DNA of 64,000 nt, taken from positions 248,001 through 312,000 of the forward strand of contig NZ_FOPH01000002.1 in the NCBI RefSeq assembly GCF_900113415.1, read 5' to 3'. This DNA comes from Oribacterium sp. WCC10. Lineage in GTDB: Bacteria; Bacillota; Clostridia; Lachnospirales; Lachnospiraceae. Below the pieces are notes generated by a model. The model worked only from the letters and a program-made list of their open reading frames with translations. It was not told the origin of the DNA and made no database searches. The translations under genes were made by a program, and so were the position numbers. Below, piece by piece: positions 1-8,545 of the stretch (the stretch's first letter is position 1; each line of letters opens with the position of its first letter).

Positions 1-663
1 TCTTCAAGATCAAAGGAGGATATGGAGGCAGAACTCAGTCAGATGATAAAGTCTGTTAAGAATCCGTATCTCAACAAACTGCTTAATGTCATCTTTGTGG
101 AGGATGAAGCATTCCATAAGGAGTTCATGCAGCATAGTGCGGCCAAGTCGGTTCATCATGGATTTGTTGGTGGACTGGCGGAGCATACATTATCAGTAGC
201 GGGTGTGTGTGACTTTTTTGCAAAGCAGTATCCGGATCTTCACAGAGATCTGCTTATTACAGCTGCACTATGTCATGATATCGGAAAAGTCATAGAGCTC
301 ACTGCTTTCCCAAAGAACGACTATAGTGATGCCGGACAGCTTATCGGACATATAGTTATCGGTTATCAGAGGGTAACAGAGGTTGCCAAAAACATCCCCG
401 GCTTTCCGCATACACTTGCCGCAGAGCTTGGACACTGCATTCTGTCACATCATGGTGAGCTTGAGTACGGTTCACCGAAGAAACCGGCGCTTATGGAAGC
501 CATGGCATTGTCCTTTGCGGATAATGTTGATGCAAAGCTTCAGACCATGAGAGAAGCACTTGATGCAGCCGATAAGAGTGGTAAAGCAGCAGAAGGTGAC
601 GGCTGGATAGGCTTTAACCGACTGATAGATTCCAATATGAGAAGAACAAGCAAGGAATCCTGA
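1..663 (+). CDS. yhaM: YhaM-like 3'-5' exoribonuclease, 5'-truncated by window edge
   Basis: The reading frame is open from base 1 through an internal ATG at 22, so the gene very probably begins outside the window. What remains is the C-terminal HD-superfamily phosphohydrolase domain: HHGFVGGLAEHT, then the metal-binding HD pair in LCHDIGKVIE, and HCILSHHGELEYGSP further on. This arrangement, with the lead-in segment SVKNPYLNKLL, is characteristic of YhaM/CBF1-type exoribonucleases of Firmicutes. These are about 310 residues long and carry an N-terminal OB-fold, which would lie upstream of base 1. The family trims RNA and single-stranded DNA 3' ends in the cytoplasm. A terminator-like hairpin follows at 693-753. 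The ORF could also be read from ATG 22, but the homology runs through that point. Confidence 0.82.
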   Translation, partial: SSRSKEDMEAELSQMIKSVKNPYLNKLLNVIFVEDEAFHKEFMQHSAAKSVHHGFVGGLAEHTLSVAGVCDFFAKQYPDLHRDLLITAALCHDIGKVIELTAFPKNDYSDAGQLIGHIVIGYQRVTEVAKNIPGFPHTLAAELGHCILSHHGELEYGSPKKPALMEAMALSFADNVDAKLQTMREALDAADKSGKAAEGDGWIGFNRLIDSNMRRTSKES

Positions 664-692
664 AATATTTTTCCGAGTTACGTAATATATAT

Positions 693-753
693 CCTCATTT
701 CTGTCGATGTACCCCTTAGATTGGGTAAGGTCACCGGAAATGGGGATTTTTTT
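693..753 (+). terminator. Intrinsic terminator after yhaM
   Basis: CCTCATTTC (693-701) pairs with GAAATGGGG (737-745), with a nested TACCC/GGGTA hairpin inside, followed by seven T residues. It separates yhaM from the signalling gene starting at 768. Confidence 0.55.
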
Positions 754-767
754 GAGCGGAGAAATAT

Positions 768-2417
768 ATGGACACAACGAATTACAGTCAGGACATAATT
801 AAGAAACTTAATGATCTTGAGGAGTATAAGACAGAAACATTTGAAATCACAATACGTATATGCAATGAGCTTCTTGCTGTTGCAAGACGAAGGAAGGATC
901 AGTCGCTTTCCAGTTTGTGTAACTACTATATAGCCAGATACTACTTTAATATGAGAAACTGCAGCGAGTGCGTCAGATATCTGAAGAAGTCTATAAAAGA
1001 GGCTAATGAATCCAGCGCACAGCTTGAGATGTGCCGTGCATTGACATTGCTGGCAAGTACATTTACAAGACAGGGCAACAAAACCAATGCCATGCAGACT
1101 CTGTCTACTGTTATCCGTGTTGCAGAGAGCAATATCGAGGATCACCATGAGTTTGCGCATATCCTGATCCGTTCCTACGAGGATCTTTCTGATCTCTGCT
1201 ATACTATAGGCAATTATCAGGAAGGTCTGAAGTATCAGCTTGCCACGGACAGATTGTTCTACCATGTCATAAGAGAGGGATTCTATCCGATCTACTACAT
1301 GAGACATCTCTGTTCGCTTGTTCGTTGTTATGTGCTTCTCGGCGATACGACCAATGCGGGAGATATCATTTCCCAGATTGATAATTTTGTTCAGGAAAAC
1401 AAGAATTCCATACTTGAACCTTATGTTTCGGTGGCACATATCATCTGGAACGAATATACCGGTGATCACAAGTGGGATGATGTTTATATCGATAAGCTGA
1501 ATACATTTTTCTCTACGAGGAATTTCAAGGGTGATTTTATACCTGAATTCTTCTTTGTGCTGAATCTTCTTACGGATAATGATAATTATGTGGATTATTT
1601 CAAGAACCTTGTGGTAAAGATGGAGAACTACCTTAACTTCACGGATCTTTACGGTTTTAAGCAGGAGCTCAGCAATATAAAGATAAACTTCTACGAAACG
1701 AGTCAGAATGATACACGAAAGGTGGAGGAACTTGAACGATTCAGGGAGTATGCCAATGCCGGTCTTCAGGCACAGAATCGTGCCATGAGTCTGCTTATCG
1801 AAGTTGAAACAATGAGCGTCCTGGATTATGATGTTAGAGCTGCACTGGAGAAGCGTACAGTGGAGGATGATCTCACCGGACTTCCCAATAGAAAATCCTT
1901 CAATGATATGGCAGACAGATTCTTCGAGAGGTGTGCTGCCAAGGAACTCAATTTCGGCATAGCAATGATGACTATCGATAATGTAAAGCGTATCAATGAT
2001 ATGTACGGCTACTCTATAGGCGATCGTTGTCTGATAGAGTTCTCGAATATACTAAAGAGATATGCTTCGGAGCATCTATTTGTTGCCCGGTATGTAGGCG
2101 CAGAATTTGTTGTTCTGTTTGAGAATTTTTCAGACGATGAAGTCATTGACCGGTTGAGAAATATCAACGACGATGTGCTTAAGTCCATACGTATACAGGA
2201 ACTTCCGGAATTCACTCTTTCACAGGGTGTATGCATTCACAAGCCGGAAGGACTTAATAAGATCTGGGATTACACTTCATGTGCTGATCTTGCTCTGATA
2301 AAGGCGATGCAGATAGGAACAGGACAGGCGATTCTGGTGCATAATATCAGTGAACTTAATAATGCGCACAGCACAACACTTAATGTCGCCGGTAAGGTAT
2401 TTAATGAGATACAATGA
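768..2417 (+). CDS. TPR-like protein with degenerate GGDEF domain
   Basis: 549 residues. The first ~320 residues are all-helical and resemble tandem TPR-like repeats (for example YYIARYYFNMRN and LLASTFTRQGNKTNAM). A coiled connector leads into a GGDEF domain at roughly 365-525, opened by DDLTGLPNRKSFND. The signature loop reads YVGAEF instead of GGDEF, so key catalytic residues are lost and cyclase activity is unlikely. The domain more likely senses nucleotide or acts as a protein partner. No signal peptide or membrane segment is seen, so it is probably cytoplasmic. The start has GGAGAAA just upstream. It is one of several cyclic-di-GMP-type proteins in this window, but nothing in the sequence identifies its own signal. 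Confidence 0.8.
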   Translation: MDTTNYSQDIIKKLNDLEEYKTETFEITIRICNELLAVARRRKDQSLSSLCNYYIARYYFNMRNCSECVRYLKKSIKEANESSAQLEMCRALTLLASTFTRQGNKTNAMQTLSTVIRVAESNIEDHHEFAHILIRSYEDLSDLCYTIGNYQEGLKYQLATDRLFYHVIREGFYPIYYMRHLCSLVRCYVLLGDTTNAGDIISQIDNFVQENKNSILEPYVSVAHIIWNEYTGDHKWDDVYIDKLNTFFSTRNFKGDFIPEFFFVLNLLTDNDNYVDYFKNLVVKMENYLNFTDLYGFKQELSNIKINFYETSQNDTRKVEELERFREYANAGLQAQNRAMSLLIEVETMSVLDYDVRAALEKRTVEDDLTGLPNRKSFNDMADRFFERCAAKELNFGIAMMTIDNVKRINDMYGYSIGDRCLIEFSNILKRYASEHLFVARYVGAEFVVLFENFSDDEVIDRLRNINDDVLKSIRIQELPEFTLSQGVCIHKPEGLNKIWDYTSCADLALIKAMQIGTGQAILVHNISELNNAHSTTLNVAGKVFNEIQ

Positions 2418-2503
2418 TGTATCATCTTGTAAAAAGGACTGCGTCATTTATACTGAGTCAGGCGCGCTATGCGGCATAAAGATCCCGATCAGGAGATTGA
2501 CAG

Positions 2504-4045
2504 ATGAATAAAAATGAGCAGTTTACAGTAAAAATAGAAGATTACTCAAATGAAGGACTCGGCATCGGTAAAACCGATGCCGGGTTTGTGTGGTTTATAA
2601 AGGATACAGTTATCGGTGATACTGTTCTTGCAGCAGCTACCAAGGTTAAAAAGAATTATGGCTTTGCAAGACTTGTGAATGTCATTGAACCTAGTGAAAA
2701 CAGAGTTGTGCCGCAGTGTGGTATCGCCCGTCGTTGCGGAGGCTGCCAGCTTCAACAGATGAGCTATGAAGCGCAGCTTAAGTTCAAACAGGATAAGGTT
2801 TATAACAATCTTTCCAGAATAGGGGAAGTGGATAAGGAAATATTGGACCACGTTTTCCAACCTATAGCAGGTATGGATAAGCCGTTCAGATATCGCAACA
2901 AGGCACAGTTCCCTATATCAAGAAATAAGGACGGACGAATCATAGCCGGTTTCTACGCAGGACGAACCCATGATGTCATCGAATGCGATGACTGTCTTCT
3001 TGGCGTGAAAGAAAACAAGATCATACTTGATAAGATCATCGCCTGGATGGAAGAAAATGACATTGAGCCGTATGACGAGAATTCCGGAAAAGGACTTGTC
3101 AGGCATGTGCTTATCAAAAAGGGATTCAAATCCGGGGAACGGATGGTGTGCTTGGTTATTAACGGAACTGCCCTGCCCTGCAGGGAAGAACTGGTAGAAA
3201 GTCTTTGTAATGGGGGACAGGAAAGTGGCAAAGAAATCACCTCGGAGGCATATGAATCTATCATAGAGAGCTATGAGAAGTATGGTGAGTTACCGGAAGA
3301 TGTACTTGGAATAAAAAAGCGGGATGTTAGTTCGGATAATTTTTCCGGGGAATCACCGGAGGAAAGTCTTTCAAAGCTGATCACTGTTGATTCACTCAGT
3401 TTCAGTGTGAATATGGAAAGAACTAATGTGATCATGGGAACTAAGATAGTCAATGTTTACGGTCCCGGATATATCGAGGATTATATCGGGAGGATTAAGT
3501 TCCGGATATCACCACTCAGTTTCTATCAGGTTAATCCGGTGCAGACTGAGAAGATGTACGGGACTGCACTGGAGTTCGCTGATCTTGACGGAACGGAAAA
3601 TGTCTGGGATCTGTACTGTGGTATCGGAACCATCTCTCTTTTTATGTCTCAAAAGGCGAAAAAGGTTTACGGCGTTGAGATCATTCCGGAGGCAATACGG
3701 GATGCAAAACAGAATGCCGTGATTAACGGGATTGATAATGCCGAGTTTTATGTGGGAGCAGCTGAGGAAGTGCTCCCCGAGTGGTATAAGCAGCACCCGG
3801 ATGAGCGCATAGATGTTGTGTGTGTAGATCCGCCGAGAAAGGGTTGCGATGAAAGAGCATTGGCAACCATAGTCGAGATGGCACCTGAGAAGATTGTGTA
3901 TGTAAGCTGCGATTCGGCAACATTGGCAAGGGATGTGAAGTATCTGAGAGCTAACGGGTATGAGCTTACACACGTAAAACCTATTGATAATTTTTCACAA
4001 ACTGTACATGTGGAGACTGTTGTGTTACTGCAAAAGGTGAATTAG
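2504..4045 (+). CDS. rlmD: 23S rRNA (uracil-5-)-methyltransferase, RlmD/TrmA family
   Basis: 513 residues, slightly longer than usual for the family. An N-terminal TRAM domain (about 1-60) is followed by a four-cysteine Fe-S motif spanning CGIARRCGGC and a later cysteine (CDDCLLG). The C-terminal SAM-binding methyltransferase domain shows WDLYCGIGTISLFM, VDPPRKGCDE and the catalytic-loop motif VSCDSATLARD. Such enzymes methylate C5 of uridine in 23S rRNA (RlmD/RlmCD) or tRNA; the exact site cannot be told from sequence. An insertion of about 60 residues in the middle (around 235-290, rich in Glu and Ser) is unusual. The start has AGGAGA eight bases upstream. It is cytoplasmic and stands as a single-gene unit. 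Confidence 0.9.
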   Translation: MNKNEQFTVKIEDYSNEGLGIGKTDAGFVWFIKDTVIGDTVLAAATKVKKNYGFARLVNVIEPSENRVVPQCGIARRCGGCQLQQMSYEAQLKFKQDKVYNNLSRIGEVDKEILDHVFQPIAGMDKPFRYRNKAQFPISRNKDGRIIAGFYAGRTHDVIECDDCLLGVKENKIILDKIIAWMEENDIEPYDENSGKGLVRHVLIKKGFKSGERMVCLVINGTALPCREELVESLCNGGQESGKEITSEAYESIIESYEKYGELPEDVLGIKKRDVSSDNFSGESPEESLSKLITVDSLSFSVNMERTNVIMGTKIVNVYGPGYIEDYIGRIKFRISPLSFYQVNPVQTEKMYGTALEFADLDGTENVWDLYCGIGTISLFMSQKAKKVYGVEIIPEAIRDAKQNAVINGIDNAEFYVGAAEEVLPEWYKQHPDERIDVVCVDPPRKGCDERALATIVEMAPEKIVYVSCDSATLARDVKYLRANGYELTHVKPIDNFSQTVHVETVVLLQKVN

Positions 4046-4159
4046 TAGAAGTCCTTGAATTTATGCACTTTTTCGAGCATTTCACGTTTGAAAAGACCGA
4101 TTGGTCAGAGCGTGGAAAGCATCTGAAAAAGTATATTCGGGTAATTGTAGCTGTTGAAC

Positions 4160-4300
4160 TCGACACAGTAGGTGCAAAAATAGAGCCTACGTCGTGACGG
4201 TAGGTGCAAAGCCTGAACCTGTTAGATAAAACAAAATAAGAATCGTCGGAAGACGCTTAGCTTACAGCATTTCCTGTGAGTAAGCGTCTTTTTTTATTTC
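4160..4300 (+). ncRNA. Structured RNA/terminator unit, copy 1
   Basis: A structured leader-like element ends in a strong terminator hairpin: GACGCTTA (4252-4259) pairs with TAAGCGTC (4281-4288), extended by TTACAG/CTGT, followed by a T-run. The upstream part (4175-4237) aligns over about 63 bases with 11477-11539, including the shared block TGTTAGATAAAACAAAATA. The terminator stem differs between copies by partly compensatory changes. This looks like a paralogous cis-acting RNA, possibly a riboswitch, but I cannot match it to a named class. It lies between rlmD and the RepA_N gene. The stretch 4046-4159 shows nothing else recognisable. Confidence 0.5.
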
Positions 4301-4327
4301 TGCAAAAAAAAGAAAGGAGGTACGCCA

Positions 4328-5188
4328 ATGGGGTTTGATTATTTCTACGGAAGAGGAACAGAACAGTTTGCATTCTATCAAGTGCCGAAGATGTTGATTA
4401 CAGATGATAGATTCGCAGGTATCACAATGGATTCTAAGTTCCTGTACTCACTCTTGCTGGATAGATCATCCTTGTCAGCTAAGAATGGATGGCTTGATGA
4501 AGAAGGCAAGGTCTATATCTACTACACCTTGGAGCAGATCATGGCTGATATGCATTGCGCAAATCAGAAGGCTACAAAGCTGCTCAAGGAGTTAGAGACA
4601 AAGGCAGGACTTATTGAACGCCAAAAGCAAGGGCAGGGGAAGCCAACAAGAATCTATGTGAAAGATTTTGCAACAGGACTGCATGGGGATGGAGACAGAA
4701 AGAGCAAAATCGTGACTCATGAAAATCATGATTCACAGACTCATGAAAATCGTGAGTCCAGAGATGTGAAAATCACAAGTCCGGACTCATGGAAATCATT
4801 CACTAATAATACTAATACTAACCAAACTGATTTTAGTCAGACTGATCTAATCAATCTATCGGCGGAATCAGCAAATCCAGGAGTAAAGGTGGTTAGGATG
4901 GATGATCCGATGCGAATCAGAAAACAGTATGAGGATTATCTTAGGGAGAAGCTAAGCATAGACATACTTATCCAAAGCAATCCTTATGAAGTCGGACGGA
5001 TCAATGAAATCTTTGATCTTATGGTTGATGTCTTATGCAGCACGGCAAAGACAATTCGGATATCCGGAGATGACAAGCCGGTAGATGTTGTAAAGGCTCA
5101 GTTTATGAAAATTGATTCAGGGCATATGGAGTACATATTGGATTGCTTTAAGAACCAAATTACAGATATACGGCATATCAATCAATGA
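4328..5188 (+). CDS. RepA_N-family replication initiator protein, C-terminally shortened
   Basis: 286 residues. The N-terminus FYQVPKMLITDDRF, followed by a winged-helix region containing LDRSSLSAKNGWLDEEGKVY and GKPTRIYVKDF, is the classic RepA_N (replication initiator protein A) domain of Gram-positive plasmids and integrative elements. A low-complexity linker (about 135-190) leads to the conserved C-terminal block (VGRINEIFDLMVDVLCST). The homology ends at NQITDIRHINQ and then a stop. Family members usually continue for roughly 30 more residues, so the C-terminus appears lost. The start is well supported by GAAAGGAGG upstream. Its presence marks the following region as derived from a plasmid, ICE or phage-like element. 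Confidence 0.85.
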   Translation: MGFDYFYGRGTEQFAFYQVPKMLITDDRFAGITMDSKFLYSLLLDRSSLSAKNGWLDEEGKVYIYYTLEQIMADMHCANQKATKLLKELETKAGLIERQKQGQGKPTRIYVKDFATGLHGDGDRKSKIVTHENHDSQTHENRESRDVKITSPDSWKSFTNNTNTNQTDFSQTDLINLSAESANPGVKVVRMDDPMRIRKQYEDYLREKLSIDILIQSNPYEVGRINEIFDLMVDVLCSTAKTIRISGDDKPVDVVKAQFMKIDSGHMEYILDCFKNQITDIRHINQ

Positions 5189-5288
5189 ATTAAAGAACAA
5201 ATCCATCATCCTGTAACATTCCGATAACGAGTTATGCCATGGTCCCATAAATATCATGAACTCTATTACAAATTCCTTACAAAAACAG

Positions 5289-5316
5289 TTCAATTTTTAA
5301 TACACTATGTTATAAT
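5289..5316 (+). promoter_or_regulatory. Putative sigma-A promoter for the secreted coiled-coil gene
   Basis: A consensus TATAAT lies at 5311-5316 with a weak TTCAAT -35 at 5289-5294 (16-base spacer), about 50 bases upstream of the ATG at 5369. Confidence 0.45.
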
Positions 5317-5368
5317 GCGAAAAGAGCATAGGAAGGCTCACACAAGATAGTTGAGGTAAAAGAGCATT

Positions 5369-6157
5369 ATGAGAAAACTAACAACTTTAATCGCATGTGC
5401 ATGTGCAATAACATTTTCATTTTCAACATCAGCTTATGCCGAGCATTACAACGCCGCAGAGGCCGAGGCAGCTCAGCTTGTAGCAGGCTACAATGATTTG
5501 ATAAATGACATCGAGAACTGGTATCCAGAGCAGATTGCAGAGCATGAGGAAAAAATCGCTGCGGCAGAGGCAGAACTCAAGGAGATTGAAGACTACATCA
5601 AAGAGCAGGAAGACAATGGGTGGAGTTATGATGAGGACTTTTATCAGACCCTCCTCAAGCAGGCAAAGGGAAAAATCAGAAGTCTGAATGTTGACCTTGA
5701 CAGATTGAAGAAAGACCTTGAGTCAAAGAAGGCATCTCTTAGCGAATACGAAATCGGTCTCAAGCAGAAGCAGGACGAGTCCTTTTCCACAGCAGTTCTC
5801 ACTGGAAACAGTGTAAACTCTGATTACGAGGGTCTTGATGAATATGATGAAACTGTAATTGAATACACAGACCGCTTCTGGATTGAGAACAATGACGTAG
5901 TAGCTTGTTACAGATATTGGGACAGCAACCTCCTCTCTAACGAATGGGTTTATGTGCCTTTCGTCACACCAGATGCAACCCTGCAGCTTTACACCCTTGA
6001 TGGTGATTACATTGCAATGCCAATGAGAGATGTCAACGGAGACACTGACTACGACACATATAGCACTTGCAAGTGGGTAACAGGAAAGACTCTTGATGAG
6101 AGCCAGTACATTCTAAGAGTAAATGGAGTAGATTATTATATAGACAACCACAGCTAA
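5369..6157 (+). CDS. Secreted coiled-coil protein of unknown function
   Basis: 262 residues. A clear Sec signal peptide (positive MRKL, hydrophobic core, cut after SAYA) is followed by a long acidic, alanine/glutamate-rich helical stretch (about 28-130) with heptad character, predicted coiled coil. A C-terminal globular region of about 100 residues is rich in Asp, Tyr and Trp (for example RFWIENNDVVACYRYW). I do not recognise the C-terminal domain. It has its own promoter-like sequence and is closed by a terminator at 6195-6227, so it is an independent transcription unit inside the accessory island. Its position next to a replication initiator suggests cargo of a mobile element, but function is unknown. 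Confidence 0.7.
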   Translation: MRKLTTLIACACAITFSFSTSAYAEHYNAAEAEAAQLVAGYNDLINDIENWYPEQIAEHEEKIAAAEAELKEIEDYIKEQEDNGWSYDEDFYQTLLKQAKGKIRSLNVDLDRLKKDLESKKASLSEYEIGLKQKQDESFSTAVLTGNSVNSDYEGLDEYDETVIEYTDRFWIENNDVVACYRYWDSNLLSNEWVYVPFVTPDATLQLYTLDGDYIAMPMRDVNGDTDYDTYSTCKWVTGKTLDESQYILRVNGVDYYIDNHS

Positions 6158-6194
6158 TTTATGCATCAAAAGACCGCATTATATGAAAGATTCC

Positions 6195-6228
6195 GGAGGA
6201 TAGGATATAAAACCTGTCCTCCTTTTTA
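6195..6228 (+). terminator. Intrinsic terminator after the coiled-coil gene
   Basis: GGAGGA (6195-6200) plus TAGG pair with CCTGTCCTCC (6213-6222), followed by TTTTT. The rest of 6229-6420 is AT-rich with no gene that I can support. Confidence 0.75.
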
Positions 6229-6446
6229 TTTACCCGGGACTAATATTTACACTCTTAACAATAACGAGATAACAACCAGCACTTAGCCTTTGTAGCTCTG
6301 ATTTTATACTGTCAAAGGGTAATTATGGCCAAGGGCCAATCTCCCCATCGTCTTCCAATTTTTTTATTTAACTTTTATCATTTTAAAACTTCAAATTTTC
6401 ACGAGATTTTCTTTAGAAATACCTCACAATTCAAAGAAAAGAGCTG

Positions 6447-6875
6447 ATGGCACTTTGTATCCACCATACTATGCTTATGCTTGCAGAAATGGATACGCCA
6501 AAAGAGCTTTAGGAGGATATAAAGGACCTTTTGAATCTTCTGATAGAGAAGATAGAACTATACAAGGAGAAGACGAGGGGGAGAAGGATAAAGTCAGTAA
6601 AATTCAGATTTCCAGTCTATTATGATGGTGATATGGTAGAAGAGATAGACTTAGGGGCATACGAGGTAAAGCCCACGAACTATATCAATACCTCTATCGA
6701 AGACCAAAAGTCTAAGAAATCCAAGTCAGATAAAGAGAAGAATAATTTACCACTCAAAGATAAACATGTGGAGACCTGTTGTCTGCTCGAGCGACTGCGA
6801 AATGCAAAGGATTATATTCCGCTTAAGTTGGATATGGAAGAATACTATAAGATTAAGGACGCAGAGAAGAAGTGA
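6447..6875 (+). pseudogene. Large serine recombinase, C-terminal remnant
   Basis: The open frame from the TTG at 6531 encodes 114 residues. LLNLLIEKIELYKE, RIKSVKFRFPVYYDGDMVEE and VETCCLLERL match the extreme C-terminus of large serine recombinases (TnpX/Tn4451-like resolvases). The catalytic domain, zinc-ribbon and coiled coil are absent. In the same frame a further stretch, 6447-6509, reads plausibly as recombinase sequence (TMLMLAEMDTPKEL) and is interrupted by a TAG at 6510. This is a decayed integrase-type gene rather than a functional small protein. A recombinase remnant beside a RepA_N gene supports a degraded integrative element here. Confidence 0.65.
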
Positions 6876-6886
6876 GATGGCGTAAA

Positions 6887-7243
6887 TTAAACCTTTTTTG
6901 TCAGTTGGTGGTAATAGGTAATTAACCGCTGTAAAGTTGCATTATCTGCGTTTTGCGTACTTTTTATAAGTTCAAATAAGAGAGGATCACTATCCTTATA
7001 AATGCTAACTATATCAGATGAAATATCATTAGTTTTTCCTGATAAAAAGGCAACGGACGTCTCCAATTTTTCTGCAATGGACATTAAGACCTGCGGAGAA
7101 GGACTACGATCACCCGCTTCATATCTGACGTAGGATGCGGCAGTTAATCCAATTCGTCTTGCGGCTTCTGCTTTGGAAAGGTTAAGATGTTCCCTTGCGG
7201 ATTTAAGGCGCTCAGGAATAAGAGTGTAGGTTAATTCATTCAT
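6887..7243 (-). CDS. XRE-family transcriptional regulator
   Basis: 118 residues. An N-terminal Cro/C1-type helix-turn-helix spans about 10-65 (LKSAREHLNLSKAEAARRI, then TAASYVRYEAGDRSPSPQVL). A C-terminal helical tail of about 50 residues is presumably for dimerisation. It is transcribed leftward from a near-consensus promoter (TTGACA-N17-TATAAT, read on the minus strand at 7328 to 7300). That promoter directly faces the rightward promoter of the adjacent gene, and palindromes lie in both. A phage-repressor-like, autoregulated switch controlling the rightward genes is the natural reading. The GGAG ribosome site is well placed before the ATG. Confidence 0.88.
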   Translation of the reverse strand: MNELTYTLIPERLKSAREHLNLSKAEAARRIGLTAASYVRYEAGDRSPSPQVLMSIAEKLETSVAFLSGKTNDISSDIVSIYKDSDPLLFELIKSTQNADNATLQRLITYYHQLTKKV

Positions 7244-7255
7244 AGGTAGCTCTCC

Positions 7256-7328
7256 TTGACAATTACCAATGGTAACGTTATAATATTACCATTGGTAATA
7301 TTATATAAATCAAGACTTTGAATGTCAA
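7256..7328. promoter_or_regulatory. Face-to-face promoters with palindromic operators
   Basis: Rightward promoter: TTGACA 7256-7261, 17-base spacer, TATAAT 7279-7284. Leftward promoter: -35 TGTCAA (plus-strand) 7323-7328, 17-base spacer, -10 ATTATA 7300-7305. Both boxes are perfect consensus. Operator TTACCAATGGTAA fills the rightward spacer at 7263-7275. A second palindrome, ATTACCATTGGTAAT at 7285-7299, sits exactly between the two -10 boxes and extends to AATATTACC/GGTAATATT. Predicted start sites are within a few bases of each other (about 7291 and 7293). Confidence 0.8.
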
Positions 7329-7343
7329 GGAAGGTGTTGGATT

Positions 7344-7760
7344 ATGAAATTGGAAGTGGAGATGACAGAAGAACAGCTTAATTTGTTTATTCTATCCACA
7401 GAAGTATATGGTCGAATTCTAATGAATCAACCGGACCTGGTCGCTGATATCATAGCGGAAGATCGCTTCTTCTATGACAAGGAAGATCCTGATAATGACA
7501 GGAAATTTCACGAATGGATTAAGGCAAGGGATGAGCTTACAGAAAAACTTCGCGCGGCCTTGAATACAATGTTTTGTGATTCTTATAAAAGTGATACATG
7601 TCAGAATCTTATTGATATCTGGCACGTTCTCAGGCATCTTCAATATAATATTTCAGACAATATTGACAAGAATCTTTATGATGTGAGAGCGTCAGAACCA
7701 TATCAGGGTGGAACGGAACCACTTATGCAGGTCCGTGTAATAGAAAAGCCTGAACTATAG
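7344..7760 (+). CDS. Hypothetical acidic protein under XRE control
   Basis: 138 residues, mostly helical by composition and acidic, with no signal peptide or membrane segment. I do not recognise a family. Visible segments include [19 protein letters not shown] and [20 protein letters not shown]. It follows the consensus rightward promoter at 7256-7284, with a GAAGG-type ribosome site. It is ten bases upstream of the dinD-like gene, so the two probably form one transcript repressed by the divergent XRE protein. Small proteins in this position often modulate the repressor or encode accessory functions of mobile elements, but nothing in this sequence proves that. Confidence 0.6.
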   Translation: MKLEVEMTEEQLNLFILSTEVYGRILMNQPDLVADIIAEDRFFYDKEDPDNDRKFHEWIKARDELTEKLRAALNTMFCDSYKSDTCQNLIDIWHVLRHLQYNISDNIDKNLYDVRASEPYQGGTEPLMQVRVIEKPEL

Positions 7761-8412
7761 GGGGATTCGTATGGAAAAGAAAGCCATAGCAGATTATAAG
7801 AAAAGATTTGATGATATCAGGCATGAACAAAATGATGTAGAGTTTTGGTATGCTCGTGAGTTAATGGAGCTTCTTGATTATGTTCAGTGGAGGAACTTTG
7901 AGAAAACTATAGAAAAAGCAAAAATCTCATGTGAAAACAATGGGATAGCCGTATCAGATCATTTTGCTGACGTCAGCAAAATGATAAAGATCGGTAAGGG
8001 TGGTAATCGAGAAGTTGATGACTATATGCTTACCCGATATGCCTGTTATCTTATTGCAGAAAACGGAGATCCGCGAAAAGAGCAAATAGCGTTTGCTCAG
8101 AGCTATTTTGCTGTGCAGACAAGAAAACAGGAACTTATTGAAGAAAGAATTGCCTACATAGAAAGAACGGAGGCTCGTGGTAAGCTTCGTGAATCGGAAA
8201 AGCGGCTGTCTCAGAATATCTATGAGCGAGGAGTGGACGATGCCGGTTTCGCAAGAATACGTTCTAAAGGTGATCAAGCTTTATTCGGAGGGTTTACTAC
8301 CAAAGAAATGAAAGAACGGCTGGGCGTTAAGGATTCACGACCGCTTGCCGATTTCTTGCCAACGCTTACTATAGAATCAAAGATGAGTAACAGAAATAAT
8401 ATTGAAACGAGA

Positions 8413-8456
8413 GTCTGCAGGTGTTGGGAGAAATCCCGATGCCGGCAGGCTTTTTT
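8413..8456 (+). terminator. Intrinsic terminator inside the dinD-like reading frame
   Basis: GTCTGC (8413-8418) pairs with GCAGGC (8445-8450), with further GGG/CCC pairing in the stem, followed by six T residues. It lies in the non-homologous tail of the dinD-like frame, showing that the tail is not natural coding sequence. Confidence 0.7.
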
Positions 8457-8472
8457 GTTTACGAAAAAAATT

Positions 8473-8509
8473 TTGACTATTATAATAAACATGACATATA
8501 GTTGTCGTG
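8473..8509 (+). promoter_or_regulatory. Promoter/operator region of the WYL regulator gene
   Basis: TATAAT lies at 8481-8486 and an imperfect inverted repeat at about 8490-8509 (CATGAC ... GTCGTG). Further TTGAC-like boxes surround it. This is a plausible autoregulatory operator for the WYL gene starting at 8546. Which -35/-10 pair is used is uncertain. Confidence 0.4.
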
Positions 8510-8545
8510 TTGACTTTGATAAGATACATATGGAGCGTGAGAGAA

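Noticed and set aside
4160-4260. c-di-GMP-I (GEMM) riboswitch, suggested by GCAAA, a hairpin and GCAAAGCC in copy 1 and by the HD-GYP gene after copy 2
   Set aside because: Copy 2 lacks GCAAAGCC, and neither copy has the second helix with the tetraloop-receptor arrangement of GEMM RNAs. I treat the pair as an unnamed RNA instead.
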